From Macrostomum hystrix (taxonomy: Eukaryota; Platyhelminthes; Macrostomidae): DNA of 64,000 nucleotides. The notes beneath the pieces were generated by a model. It saw only the letters and a list, made by a program, of their open reading frames with translations. It made no database searches and was not told the origin of the DNA. Positions 27,501-32,274 of this stretch are shown here, piece after piece (position 1 is the stretch's first letter; every line of letters starts with the position of its first letter). The translations under genes and the position numbers were made by a program. The DNA lies in NCBI GenBank assembly GCA_950097015.1, contig CATNEN010000030.1, positions 977,001-1,041,000 of the forward strand, written 5' to 3'.

Positions 27501-28388
27501 TGAGATTCTGTCTTAGATAGGTGAGATTCAGTCTCAGATAGGTGAGATTCAGTCTCAGATAGGTGAGATTCTGTCTCAGACAGGTGAGATTCTGTCTCAG
27601 ACAGGTGAGATTCTGTCTTAGATAGGTGAGATTCAGTCTCAGATAGGTGAGATTCTGTCTCAGACAGGTGAGATTCTGTCTCAGACAGGTGAGATTCTGT
27701 CTTAGATAGGTGAGATTCAGTCTCAGATAGGTGAGATTCAGTCTCAGATAGGTGAGATTCAGTCTCAGATAGGTGAGATTCAGTCTCAGATAGGTGAGAT
27801 TCAGTCTCAGATAGGTGAGATTCAGTCTCAGACAGGTGAGATTCTGTCTCAGACAGGTGAGATTCTGTCTCAGACAGGTGAGATTCTGTCTCAGACAGGT
27901 GAGATTCTGTCTTAGATAGGTGAGATTCAGTCTCAGACAGGTGAGATTCAGTCTCAGACAGGTGAGATTCAGTCTCAGACAGGTGAGATTCAGTCTCAGA
28001 CAGGTGAGATTCGCCCTGCTATCCCATTCGCTCAGCTGCCGAGTGTCAGGTGACCGCGCTTGCCTTTGTCGGAGCCGAACTAGTGCTGGGCGCCGCATCC
28101 GGTCACGTGACCAGCTACAGCCCGGCCACCAAGTCGCCCGGCCAGCTGTGCGTTCGGCTTCACCGGCCGGACGAGCCCTACGTCAGGTACCTGCGCTCAG
28201 CCGGCATCGGCCGCCTTCTGTCTATCGGCTGCGGCTACGCCGATCCCATTGTAGCCGCCGCGGCGACCGTGGCCGCTACCGACGGCGCATTCGCCGTCGC
28301 CTCATCGTCAGTTGTCAATCGCCTGTCTACAGATCAATTGTCTGGCGAGTTTTATCCGGCTCATCTCATCATTCTTTCTGCTACCTGA
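2519..28388 (+). CDS. Lrrk: LRRK-family ROCO kinase (ANK-LRR-Roc-COR-kinase-WD40), whole gene
   Basis: The proposed exon chain is 2519-2764, 3799-4030, 4355-4499, 5195-5621, 5726-6154, 6868-7593, 7649-7849, 10202-10924, 11711-11888, 12419-12879, 15123-15455, 16148-16369, 17181-17876, 19212-19451, 19533-19768, 20304-20412, 20506-20613, 21439-21716, 22227-22601, 23289-23825, 25632-25997, 26709-27054 and 28050-28388. All junction phases agree and the sum is about 2,650 codons. Domain order matches LRRK1-type proteins: ankyrin repeats, LRRs, Roc GTPase (P-loop GNANIGKTTL, switch II DFGGQKE, THLD), COR, kinase (GKGNFGTVF, YRDLKAEN, DYGIS, APE) and a WD40-like end. Vertebrate LRRKs phosphorylate Rab GTPases at membranes; that role is inferred here. 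The reading frame breaks inside the ankyrin exon at 5195-5621 and is uncertain near 7594-7648. Most introns are filled by private minisatellites. Confidence 0.92.
2930..3745. repeat. (TTAG)n microsatellite in LRRK intron 1
   Basis: About 800 bp of tetranucleotide TTAG with interspersed GATAG and TTTGC variants. Two copies of the small palindrome CTACGAGCGTAG occur near 3590 and 3690. It fills most of the 1,034-bp intron 1. Confidence 0.95.
3799..4030 (+). CDS. Lrrk: LRRK exon 2: ankyrin repeat and linker
   Basis: Begins after ATCGTTAG and reads TALHRAIEEGQAEIVCSLL, a textbook ankyrin repeat continuing exon 1 in phase 0. A Ser/Pro-rich linker follows, then a charged helix (SEHICELLEAKN). The donor is GTGCGG at 4031, phase 1. 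It rejoins exon 3 to give NEQYELEANEFYNLC. Confidence 0.8.
4031..4354. other. LRRK intron 2, no tandem array
   Basis: A 324-bp intron with no array or recognisable element, ending in a T-rich acceptor. It is one of the few LRRK introns above 110 bp without repeats. Confidence 0.6.
4355..4499 (+). CDS. Lrrk: LRRK exon 3: inter-ankyrin helical segment
   Basis: Begins after TTTTTTTTAG and codes QYELEANEFYNLCLTFD onward, ending CPQDSYSLLYR at the donor GTGAGA (4500). Phase 2 exit joins to ACEHGKADIVDFLVRHGA in the next exon, so the junction itself lies inside an ankyrin repeat. Confidence 0.8.
4565..5046. repeat. 48-nt minisatellite in LRRK intron 3
   Basis: Ten copies of a 48-nt unit containing TTCTAAAGAACCATTAAAC and CCCCAATGTACACTGGCTCA. 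Because 48 is divisible by 3, it stays open in several frames, producing false ORFs. The TGTACACTGG core recurs in the intron-16 array. Confidence 0.95.
5195..5621 (+). CDS. Lrrk: LRRK exon 4: ankyrin repeats, with a double frame break
   Basis: Starts in frame (ACEHGKADIVDFLVRHGA) and continues through two good ankyrin repeats (TPLYVACGKGNLAIVERLI; LPLHAACLEGHHDVLNLLL) to a TAA at 5448. The protein-like reading then continues one frame over (LTIQEECLQKFYVYSRGG to FDVNAEDVDSF), and returns to the first frame near 5553 (SALQLATLWGHLDVLRCLL). The 427-nt exon length fits both flanking phases, so the pattern equals one missing base near 5445 and one extra base near 5553. This could be assembly error or a real lesion. 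The donor is GTAAAT at 5622. Confidence 0.7.
5726..6154 (+). CDS. Lrrk: LRRK exon 5: last ankyrin repeats
   Basis: Begins after ATTCAG (5725). It opens with VSASFLLDQL, then a Gly/Ala/Ser-rich low-complexity loop, then two ankyrin-type units (VLVLAIKKQQPDIVRCLLGH and SPLRVAVESGRLELADLLLR). The 104-bp intron 4 upstream is array-free. Phase 0 at both ends; donor GTAAAA at 6155. Confidence 0.85.
6167..6842. repeat. 14-nt minisatellite in LRRK intron 5
   Basis: About 48 nearly identical copies of ATCGTAGATCCCAG. Only a few substitutions are visible (around 6570 and 6601), indicating recent expansion or homogenisation. Outside the array the 713-bp intron has only about 40 bp. Confidence 0.95.
6868..7593 (+). 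CDS. Lrrk: LRRK exon 6: pre-LRR region and first leucine-rich repeats
   Basis: The acceptor is CCGCCAG at 6867. After a Gly-rich loop comes YPSLPRRAVALRWCGI, then LRRs with the LxxLxLxxNxLxxLP pattern: KIDLSNCGLAELP, LRELSLAGNAIRRLP, LSELSLAGNQLTSLP, LSTLICSGNRIDRLP, LQLLDLADNCLSGLP. Beyond 7593 this frame becomes poly-Ala and meets a stop, whereas another frame continues sensibly, so I place a short intron there. Strong GC bias at third positions. Confidence 0.85.
7594..7648 (+). other. Candidate 55-nt mini-intron in LRRK (or an indel)
   Basis: Removing GTTAAA...CGCCGCAG (7594-7648) restores frame between LSGLP and PKLQPQSAAATNSSLPP. The pyrimidine content before the AG is weak, so a single-base assembly indel in this GC-rich stretch is the main alternative. 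Confidence 0.35.
7649..7849 (+). CDS. Lrrk: LRRK exon 7: inter-LRR linker
   Basis: Codes a Pro/Ser-rich stretch, a Gly run (PIGGGGGGSGGVYGMFLG), then VMVTSLHLNVDTMAEYTG and WDEK before a strong donor GTAAGT at 7850. It probably loops out between LRR blocks. Phase 0 at its end joins the next LRR exon. Confidence 0.65.
7885..8255 (+). mobile_element. Dispersed element C, copy 1
   Basis: About 370 bp related to 45148-45405 (reverse) and 63055-63285. Shared blocks are TCAAATA..CTGCCTA.TTCAC, AACATTGCTCTG, CTTCTATGGC.AATCCATATT, ATAGCC.ACATGG and GAATCGTTGAATATC. There is no coding capacity and no clear pol III box, so it may be a MITE or a SINE body. It sits directly upstream of the array that starts at 8281. 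Confidence 0.6.
8281..10190. repeat. 22-nt minisatellite in LRRK intron 7
   Basis: About 86 copies of a 22-nt unit that includes TTTCCAATCTCATGAGTTCA, with A/G alternations at a few sites forming mixed higher-order patterns. Every unit junction reads TTCAG|GTTTCC, a weak combined acceptor/donor. The array runs to within about 12 nt of the next exon. Confidence 0.95.
10202..10924 (+). CDS. Lrrk: LRRK exon 8: second block of leucine-rich repeats
   Basis: Begins VLTRSGLRHKSLEVQPNP, then a poly-Gln run encoded by CAG/CAA codons, followed by LRRs: LNTLILRGNRLRSCP, LRRLDLGANQITDV, LEHLDLSGNSIDSL, LKVLNLRGNPVKVL, LNQLNLSRNQHLTDLP, LTSLSLAWTAVHQLP and LSLLELDGCPLQ. This is the stretch leading into Roc. 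The acceptor is weak (TATTTCGAAG) but phases agree on both sides; donor GTGAGC at 10925. Confidence 0.85.
10945..11590. repeat. 27-nt minisatellite in LRRK intron 8
   Basis: About 24 copies of a unit containing GATGATTTTTGGGATCAG followed by TACCAATTA or TGTCAATTA. The first, degenerate copies begin within about 20 nt of the donor, as if the array grew out of the intron's own 5' end. Confidence 0.92.
11711..11888 (+). CDS. Lrrk: LRRK exon 9: start of Roc GTPase, P-loop
   Basis: After CTTCCTCGCAG it codes a helix (GRVQELAASRALTREILS), then YNQLKLMVVGNANIGKTTL. The P-loop is GNANIGKT, matching GxxxxGK[ST]. This is the guanine-nucleotide phosphate-binding G1 motif of Roc. The phase 1 donor GTGAGT is at 11889. 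Confidence 0.9.
11995..12145 (+). mobile_element. SINE family B fragment (tRNA-like head) in LRRK intron 9
   Basis: GAGTGGCAGAGCTGTCAACG and CGTTTGCCACTCGCA match the tRNA-like head of the elements at 38045-38370 and 39850-40175. The body match TAGAGAAGGCTTGGAGGCTTG continues to ACTGCCTGAC, with an internal deletion. A family A SINE in reverse orientation follows immediately. Confidence 0.7.
12130..12330 (-). mobile_element. SINE family A copy (tRNA-derived), reverse orientation
   Basis: Reverse complement of the element at 39518-39810. Read on the minus strand, GCTGTGATTAAGGCATTGG is the box A side and GGTTCGATTCC a perfect pol III box B, followed by the shared body up to GTGGCGTCAGG. It abuts or interrupts the family B fragment, so this intron holds two adjacent SINE insertions and no minisatellite. 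Confidence 0.8.
12419..12879 (+). CDS. Lrrk: LRRK exon 10: Roc GTPase switch regions
   Basis: Phase 1 entry completes a Gly. Visible motifs are TVGVDIGDL (switch I Thr region), TWDFGGQKEYYATHQYFLS (switch II DxxG), AIYLVVWDL, and IIVGTHLDALD (G4, xHLD as in LRRKs). The end is a helix toward COR (MLAYVEKRFMKVNEPSSLG). Phase 0 exit at donor GTGAGA (12880). The THQYFLS form is common in invertebrate LRRKs. Confidence 0.92.
12885..13635. repeat. 30-nt minisatellite in LRRK intron 10
   Basis: About 25 units with core GAGGACCAGTCTGAG and CCAAGATACAATA. The first 370 bp are regular; later copies vary and contain insertions such as GGGTGAGCATTG. The array starts only a few bases inside the donor. 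Confidence 0.93.
14150..15030. repeat. 15-nt minisatellite in LRRK intron 10
   Basis: About 58 copies of TATGCCACTCTCCCC with CCATTC and ATACCAC variants. A second, unrelated array in the same 2.2-kb intron. It is pyrimidine-rich on the sense strand and ends about 90 bp before the acceptor. Confidence 0.95.
15123..15455 (+). CDS. Lrrk: LRRK exon 11: Roc end and COR domain start
   Basis: Acceptor GTACGTCAG at 15122. Codes IHVSCVRGTNLQSLADLL (last Roc strand and helix), then the COR helix (IPAIYMDLETVLRDLATE) and SELMQATAFLHDVGSILHF. The last phrase is a typical COR-A winged-helix motif. COR mediates dimerisation in ROCO proteins. Phase 0 at both ends; donor GTTTGA at 15456 is weak. Confidence 0.88.
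15525..16040. repeat. 21/42-nt minisatellite in LRRK intron 11
   Basis: About 24 copies of the 21-nt unit with core TTTGGTAGATTGGGTAGACA, alternating with an ACTAGGCAGGCAG version, so that 42 nt is the higher-order period. Confidence 0.93.
16148..16369 (+). CDS. Lrrk: LRRK exon 12: COR domain middle
   Basis: Codes DVGLRDIYFLDPQWLCDLLA, the most conserved COR signature, followed by VVTTPENN, GGLMPVEHLHWVF and a helix ending KFELALL. The next exon resumes VENDQLLIPSLLP, completing the COR pattern. Strong splice sites: CATACTTCTAG and GTAAGT. Confidence 0.9.
16425..17110. repeat. 22-nt pyrimidine minisatellite in LRRK intron 12
   Basis: About 30 units with core TCTCTTCCCCTCTGTCTTCT, regular to 16860 and then degenerate CTCTGTCTCCCC copies to 17110. 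It is almost pure pyrimidine on the sense strand, like a very long polypyrimidine tract before the acceptor at 17180. Confidence 0.95.
17181..17876 (+). CDS. Lrrk: LRRK exon 13: COR end and COR-B
   Basis: Begins VENDQLLIPSLLPVSSLP. A low-complexity Ala/Ser/Thr insertion follows (about 17325-17400, repeated SAAASAAT from a coding minisatellite). COR-B then appears: LSRLYIMTYFPSGFWPRLLT, with LIGDRHFAATAKGLY and WQTGVELYACDVLVLSC. FPxGFWxRLLxR is an LRRK COR-B signature. Phase 0 at both ends; donor GTTCGC at 17877. Confidence 0.9.
17895..19165. repeat. 21-nt minisatellite in LRRK intron 13
   Basis: About 60 copies with core TTATGATCCCACTTCCCATT, and TTTTTGTCCC and TCTCAC variants. A block of roughly 300 bp appears twice (around 18030-18330 and 18420-18710) with the same variant order, showing higher-order duplication. 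Confidence 0.95.
19212..19451 (+). CDS. Lrrk: LRRK exon 14: COR-B to kinase linker
   Basis: After CTCTGCAG (19211) it codes VQSGAASGDSQSELLKSL and later IRLEPSEGLPTRIGSYYLRC. No named motif, but frame and phases agree. The donor GTGCGA at 19452 opens an 81-bp array-free intron. Confidence 0.75.
19533..19768 (+). CDS. Lrrk: LRRK exon 15: COR-B helix and CPxC segment
   Basis: Codes VVEHIDSLLEDWFPDLG, matching the COR-B helix with WFPGL in LRRK relatives, then FLVTRLCPCQLCLYAQ. The closely spaced cysteines resemble the C-rich segment after COR-B in LRRK1 proteins. Exit phase 2 at donor GTGAGT (19769). Confidence 0.85.
19770..20115. repeat. About 18-nt degenerate minisatellite in LRRK intron 15
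   Basis: About 18 diverged copies of GACAAAGACCTGTTTGCT with many indels. The array starts within the donor region. Its divergence suggests an older array than its neighbours. Confidence 0.85.
20304..20412 (+). CDS. Lrrk: LRRK exon 16: pre-kinase segment
   Basis: Phase 2 entry gives DDVVYCAAVEEFIYNYLE then KQVILQCPVHKKDFNAPDL. The C-P-x-H phrase followed by APDL is characteristic of the LRRK region just before the kinase. Donor GTAAGT at 20413; the next intron is 93 bp and array-free. Confidence 0.85.
20506..20613 (+). CDS. Lrrk: LRRK exon 17: kinase glycine-rich loop
   Basis: Codes MFQDLDPDKILSIEQVKI then LSFIGKGNFGTVFSGSIR. GKGNFGTV is the ATP-binding glycine-rich loop (GxGxxGxV). The small 36-codon exon is flanked by TTTTTTGCAG and GTGAGT. 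Confidence 0.93.
20655..21410. repeat. 35-nt minisatellite in LRRK intron 17
   Basis: About 19 copies of a 35-nt unit containing TCATTCCCTTCCCCGTC and GATGTACACTGGCAATAG. Three copies of a related 27-nt unit (CCTTCCCCATGAATGTACAT) follow at 21330-21410. The TGTACACTGG core is shared with the intron-3 array. Confidence 0.94.
21439..21716 (+). CDS. Lrrk: LRRK exon 18: kinase N-lobe, VAVK lysine and helix C
   Basis: Codes QYAAVKLLVPYPL with the ATP-anchoring Lys, then a charged insertion before helix C (ARRWEKEAVQSCCKSYLQ), ARSELHILLRLHHPNVLNLY with the helix C Glu, and PLSLLLELAPQGALDR at the hinge. Glu-Leu-Ala-Pro-x-Gly at the hinge is LRRK-like. Exit phase 2 at donor GTGAGA (21717). Confidence 0.92.
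21735..22168. repeat. 21-nt minisatellite in LRRK intron 18
   Basis: About 20 copies with core GATTGGCTGTAGTAGATCTA and extra GGATCCA insertions arranged in a roughly 91-nt higher-order repeat. Confidence 0.93.
22227..22601 (+). CDS. Lrrk: LRRK exon 19: kinase catalytic loop with an insertion
   Basis: Codes RHLASYRQAGYRLPVGVL, then IADALAHLHSLGIIYRDLKA and ENCLVW. YRD replaces HRD, as in LRRK2, with catalytic Asp and Asn present. About 58 Gly/Ala/Ser/Val-rich residues then intervene before VALADYGISR, which has the LRRK-type DYG in place of DFG. LRRK2 has only about a dozen residues there, so this is a lineage-specific loop expansion. Exit phase 2 at donor GTGAGT (22602). Confidence 0.93.
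22665..23185. repeat. 31-nt minisatellite in LRRK intron 19
   Basis: About 17 copies with core CATTATCCCACCAGGGGATC followed by AGTGTGCCAGA or AGTGTGTCTGA. The unit length is not divisible by 3, yet all forward frames stay open over long stretches, making false ORFs. Confidence 0.94.
23289..23825 (+). CDS. Lrrk: LRRK exon 20: kinase C-lobe and WD40 entry
   Basis: Codes GYAGTLAYMAPEILEF (activation segment end with APE), YTEKADIYSFGMLLYELIT (helix F Asp), CWDQRSRQRPSAAQI (closing helix Arg), then CMVLCIGRAG with DLWLASLETS and YELDKW, a first WD40-like strand set. The donor is ambiguous. GTGTCT at 23826 gives the phase 2 needed by the next exon, so I prefer it, although GTGAAC and GTGCTG nearby look no worse. 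Confidence 0.85.
23835..25545. repeat. 22-nt minisatellite in LRRK intron 20
   Basis: About 77 copies with core ATTCTTCAGGTGACATTCAT. A distinctive variant block (CCACATTCAGGAATTCCTAA) recurs four or more times, defining a longer higher-order unit. Each unit contains TTCTTCAG|GTGACA, a good acceptor joined to a good donor, and the CAGGTG E-box. Confidence 0.95.
25632..25997 (+). CDS. Lrrk: LRRK exon 21: WD40-like repeats
   Basis: After CACCCGCAG it codes RLVHTFGLGVRPQAMCVE, LWVGLSNGILAVFDCDN, then AVLVFLASGGVRVYGNA. LWVGxSNGxLxVFD is a typical LRRK propeller strand set. Entry phase 2, exit phase 2 at GTGAGT (25998). Confidence 0.85.
26010..26675. repeat. 22-nt minisatellite in LRRK intron 21
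   Basis: About 30 copies with core TTTCCAGATTGCTTCCATTA, degrading near 26500 to a GTTGGTTTACATTAGG form. It shares AGGTTTCCA with the otherwise different intron-7 array. Confidence 0.94.
26709..27054 (+). CDS. Lrrk: LRRK exon 22: WD40-like repeats
   Basis: Codes ELWLGHCGGRLSVHSFAESL, ALIDSDENGNLVATYAFP, VQLWSARTRQHIGRV and GFSGEHFRVGIWE. VQLWSAxT is a WD-repeat strand. Exit phase 0 at GTAGGT (27055), from which the next array appears to grow. Confidence 0.85.
27058..28012. repeat. 21-nt donor-like minisatellite in LRRK intron 22
   Basis: About 45 copies with core GTGAGATTCAGTCTCAGACA. Every junction reads CAG|GTGAG, a near-perfect 5' splice site, and the first unit overlaps the real donor region. 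The 995-bp intron has only about 45 bp outside the array. Confidence 0.95.
28050..28388 (+). CDS. Lrrk: LRRK exon 23: last WD40-like repeat and stop
   Basis: Acceptor GAGTGTCAG at 28049, then VTALAFVGAELVLGAASGHV and VRYLRSAGIGRLLSIGCGYA, ending LIILSAT and TGA at 28386-28388. The alternative acceptor at 28035 would be out of phase. A polyadenylation signal AATAAA follows 22 nt later. Confidence 0.88.
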   Translation: MTALAFVGAELVLGAASGHVTSYSPATKSPGQLCVRLHRPDEPYVRYLRSAGIGRLLSIGCGYADPIVAAAATVAATDGAFAVASSSVVNRLSTDQLSGEFYPAHLIILSAT

Positions 28389-28409
28389 CTTTTAATAATA
28401 TTTTCTATG

Positions 28410-28415
28410 AATAAA
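28410..28415 (+). terminator. LRRK polyadenylation signal AATAAA
   Basis: Canonical AATAAA just after the LRRK stop codon; the 3' UTR would then be very short. Confidence 0.55.
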
Positions 28416-29215
28416 AAACATAAAATAGTGACCAAGTGCACATAGCCTACTTTAAGTAGTCACAAAGAGTAATAATTCGATAGTTTTAAGAGCTTTTGAT
28501 GATCATTCGTTCGTTTCAATTGATTAATTTTTCTCATTTTTGTCATGTTTTTTATCGTCATTTAAGTAAGCAATACAATTTTTTATTCAGGATAATCTCA
28601 AAACTGCATGATATTCCAGCCTATTTTGTTATTATTCAATCAATTCAGTCTGTGATGCTCGATTCAAATGTTGGCTCTATACTGGAATTTTAAATTGCTT
28701 TTTTAAAAACAGTTTTGCTTGTTTGTCTTGTCTAAATAAGTACATAATAATTTTTTAAATATTATTATAGCAATATTACTGCTGTCCATAAGGTAAATAT
28801 TTATTGCCCAAAGAATTTAAAATTAGGCATTTAAATTAGGCATTAAAATGCATCTTGCACTACTCATGTGTTTGGCAACGTGTGCAACACTAAAAGTCAC
28901 CAGAAAAACATCCAGTTCATAATTTAGTTAGCTTATTGTTTATTTTCAAGTGAACTGATGAACTTGGCAAGCCAATCATATTATTAATAATGCAGCATAA
29001 TATTTTATTTCCTGTGAGCTTTTATTATCGATTTTCTGTTTACCCAAATTATTTACATCACTCTGTACTATTGGCATAAGTAGTATATGCTGCATGCTTT
29101 TTTAACTATCGTGCCGTCTCTTGGTCTGTTTCCTGTTCTAATGATATTATGATATCTAATTAGATAATTGATTAGTTAATTGATTAATTTTTTGATTTTC
29201 AGATTCAAAATGTCT
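28416..29215. other. AT-rich intergenic DNA after LRRK
   Basis: No gene, array or recognisable element is visible. AT-rich with short open frames only. Confidence 0.6.
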
Positions 29216-29219
29216 ATCA

Positions 29220-29615
29220 GTAAAGTTTACTGTTTTGCACTGTTCTACAGTTTACTGTTCTACAGTTTACTGTTTTACAGTTTACTGTTTTACAGTTTAC
29301 TGTTTTACAGTTTACTGTTTTACAGTTTGCTGTTTTACAGTTTGCTGTTTTACAGTTTACTGTTTTACAGTTTACTGTTTTACAGTTTACCGTTTTATTG
29401 TTTACTGTTTTACAGTTTACTGTTTTACAGTTTACCGTTTTATTGTTTACTGTTTTACAGTTTACTGTTTTAAAGTTTACTGTTTTACAGTTTACTGTTT
29501 TACAGTTTACTGTTTTACAGTTTACTGTTTTACAGTTTACTGTTTTACAGTTTACTGTTTTACAGTTTACTGTTTTACACTTTACTGTTTGACAGTTTGC
29601 TGTTCTACAGTTCAT
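29220..29615. repeat. 15-nt minisatellite
   Basis: About 26 copies of TTTACTGTTTTACAG. Intergenic between the convergent LRRK and GPCR genes; its ORFs on both strands are array artefacts. Confidence 0.95.
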
Positions 29616-30189
29616 TTGGTAATGTTGCTGTAATGAAATTTTTACATGTGTACACTCTTTGTCGATAAAATATCCTGAATAAATATGATTGAGTTAATTA
29701 TTCATCAACTAGTCAAATAAAGATCCTTTATAGTCAGTGAAAATTTCAAGTCATAAAGTTTTAAATGCTTTTTAAATATTTCTTTTCTTATGCCTAAAAT
29801 ATGCAAGGTTAACAGTTTTTGCAAATCAATGGTTTTCACTTAACTTTTATTAAATTTCAAAGCAAAAAGTTTTGTCTTCGTCTTTTTAAGTGTTCGTCAG
29901 TTTTGTTGTTAATGTTGTTACATTAAAAAGCTGTCAATTTTTTGTTTCACTTTTCTTATTCGCTTTTGTGATTTTTCGCGGTGTTTTTTCCAACGAAAAA
30001 TGCAAACAGAAATAAAACGATAAGCTTGGGCTGCGTGTGCATACTGACTCGCTCATTGCAGATAGTAACTGTTGATTTGTACTTTTATCTGCTACACTGG
30101 CTTGCAAAATACGAACAATAAAATAACGTGTCTTGCATTTCCTTCTTTTATGTTATTATTCCAAACACAAAAGATAATAATATTTAAGT

Positions 30190-30550
30190 TTCGAAACTTT
30201 ACAGCTCCGAAACTTTACAGCTCCGAAACTTTACAGCTCCGAAACTTTACAGCTCCGAAACTTTACAACTCCGAAACTTTACAGCTCCGAAACTTTACAG
30301 CTCCGAAACTTTACAGCTCCGAAACTTTACAACTCCGAAACTTTACAGCTCCGAAACTTTTCAGGTCCGAAACTACATTGCTCCGAAACTTTACAGGTCC
30401 GAAACTACATTGCTCCGAAACTTTACAGGTCCGAAACTACATTGCTCCGAAACTTTACAGGTCCGAAACTACATTGCTCCGAAACTTTAGAGCTCCGAAA
30501 CTTTAGAGCTCCGAAACTTCATTGCTCCGAAACTTTAAAACTACGAAACT
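30190..30550. repeat. 16-nt minisatellite
   Basis: About 22 copies of CCGAAACTTTACAGCT, with a 32-nt higher-order form in the second half alternating with CCGAAACTACATTGCT. Confidence 0.93.
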
Positions 30551-30869
30551 TCATAGCTCTAATCTAAAAACCTTGTACTCGTAGATTCAAAAATCTATAG
30601 TCCGAACCAATAGCAGCTTGCAGGATCGCATTTATACAGAATCAACACTTTTCAAATATGTTAATTTCTTGATTGTCTAACTTTTAAGCCTTAGCTGACT
30701 GAACTGTCTCATTGTTAGTCATGACATCCTGTTGACTTGTTAATCCTACTGATTAAACTTTGGCTCTTGCAATCGAAGTGTTCCCTAGTTGACTTTGCTC
30801 TGCTTAAATTAATTTGAGAAACTTACGAAATTTGCATTGAAAGCCAATCAATATAGCTCTTTTGCGATC

Positions 30870-31345
30870 CCAGTTACTGCTACGATTCCAGCTGTTCCTG
30901 CTGCGATTCCAGCTGATCCTTCTACGATTCCAACTTTTCCTCCTGCGATTCCAGCTGTGATTTCTGCTGCGATTCCCGCTGATCCTTCTACGATTCCAAC
31001 TTTTCCTGCTGCGATTTCAGCTGTGATTTCTGCTGCGATTCCAGCTGTTCCTTCTACGAATTCAACTGTTCCTCATTCGATTCCAACTCTTCCTGTTGCG
31101 ATTCCAGCTGATATTGTTGCGATTCCAGCTATTCCTGCTACGATTCCAGCTATTCCTGCTGCGATTCCAGCTTTTCTTGCTACGATTTAAACTGTTCCTG
31201 CTACGATTCCAGCTATTCCTGCTGCGATTCCAGCTTTTCTTGCTACGATTTCAACTTTTCCTGCTGCGATTCCAGCTTTTCTTGCTACGATTTCAACTGT
31301 TCCTCCTAAAATTCCGATTTCTCCTGCTGCGATTCCAGCACCGTC
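30870..31345. repeat. 21-nt minisatellite
   Basis: About 22 diverged copies with core GATTCCAGCTGTTCCTGCT. More heterogeneous than its neighbours, with TGATTTC and TTTTCC variants. Confidence 0.88.
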
Positions 31346-32270
31346 AGCGCCGAAATATTGCGCAGGAAAATCATAACAATATTAAAGTATTCTTTCAAGT
31401 CGTAAAACTCAAGCACTTACTCAAATCACTTACACCTGGAATCTGGAAGAAGCTCGTAGTACACTAGACTATTTCACCGATCGATTTAGCCCAACTGCAT
31501 AGTAACCACATACCTGCCTTCCATCACTCGTACAATGCAGTCCTTGTCTTTTACAGACTTATTATTGTGTGAGTATGAAGACTTTTGTTTTAGTCTGGAA
31601 ATCCCCACTCAAGCAATCAGTTTCCTAGAAATGATTCTCCCTGTCTTCTCTCTCTGCCTCCACTTGTCTGTTAAATGAATAAGAAATTAAGTTCTTCAAA
31701 AAAGTCTAAAAAGAGCCTAATGCAAACTAATGCATGCCTATTGCTTCAAACAATGGTAGAAGGGATCGATATTTAAACTGCAGACAGCAGCACTACTCAC
31801 GCCTTTGTACTCTTTACCTGAGTTGAGAGTGTTTATACAAAACTAGCTGAGCAGTGAGTATAACTGGATGCTACCCTGATTAGTCAACTGATCTAATCGT
31901 AAAATAAAATACAATGCACACACCTACGAGTTTTGTGTGCGACTAACTTTTTTGCTCTATATTTGACGAGAGTATATTTTTTATTGAATTATATTGTACG
32001 AAAAAAACACCAATTCACAACACTGCGACGCACAGATTAATTAAGTGCCTCTTTTAACCAAACACAATTGGTAAACTGTGCGCTGGTCAATTTAGTCCGA
32101 CTTGTGTGCAAAAATAGGGTTGTGGCATTGCGTTAGGGAGTAGAGTCACTTACATAAATTAATGTCACTATAATGCACAATATCTGCATATACTTAAGTT
32201 TCAACAGTCGTTTTCAAATCATTCAAACATTCGAAAACCATATGAAAGCCATATGTTCTATTTACGCTAC
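31346..32270. other. Intergenic spacer without recognised content
   Basis: No convincing gene, array or mobile element. Confidence 0.5.
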
Positions 32271-32274
32271 ATAC

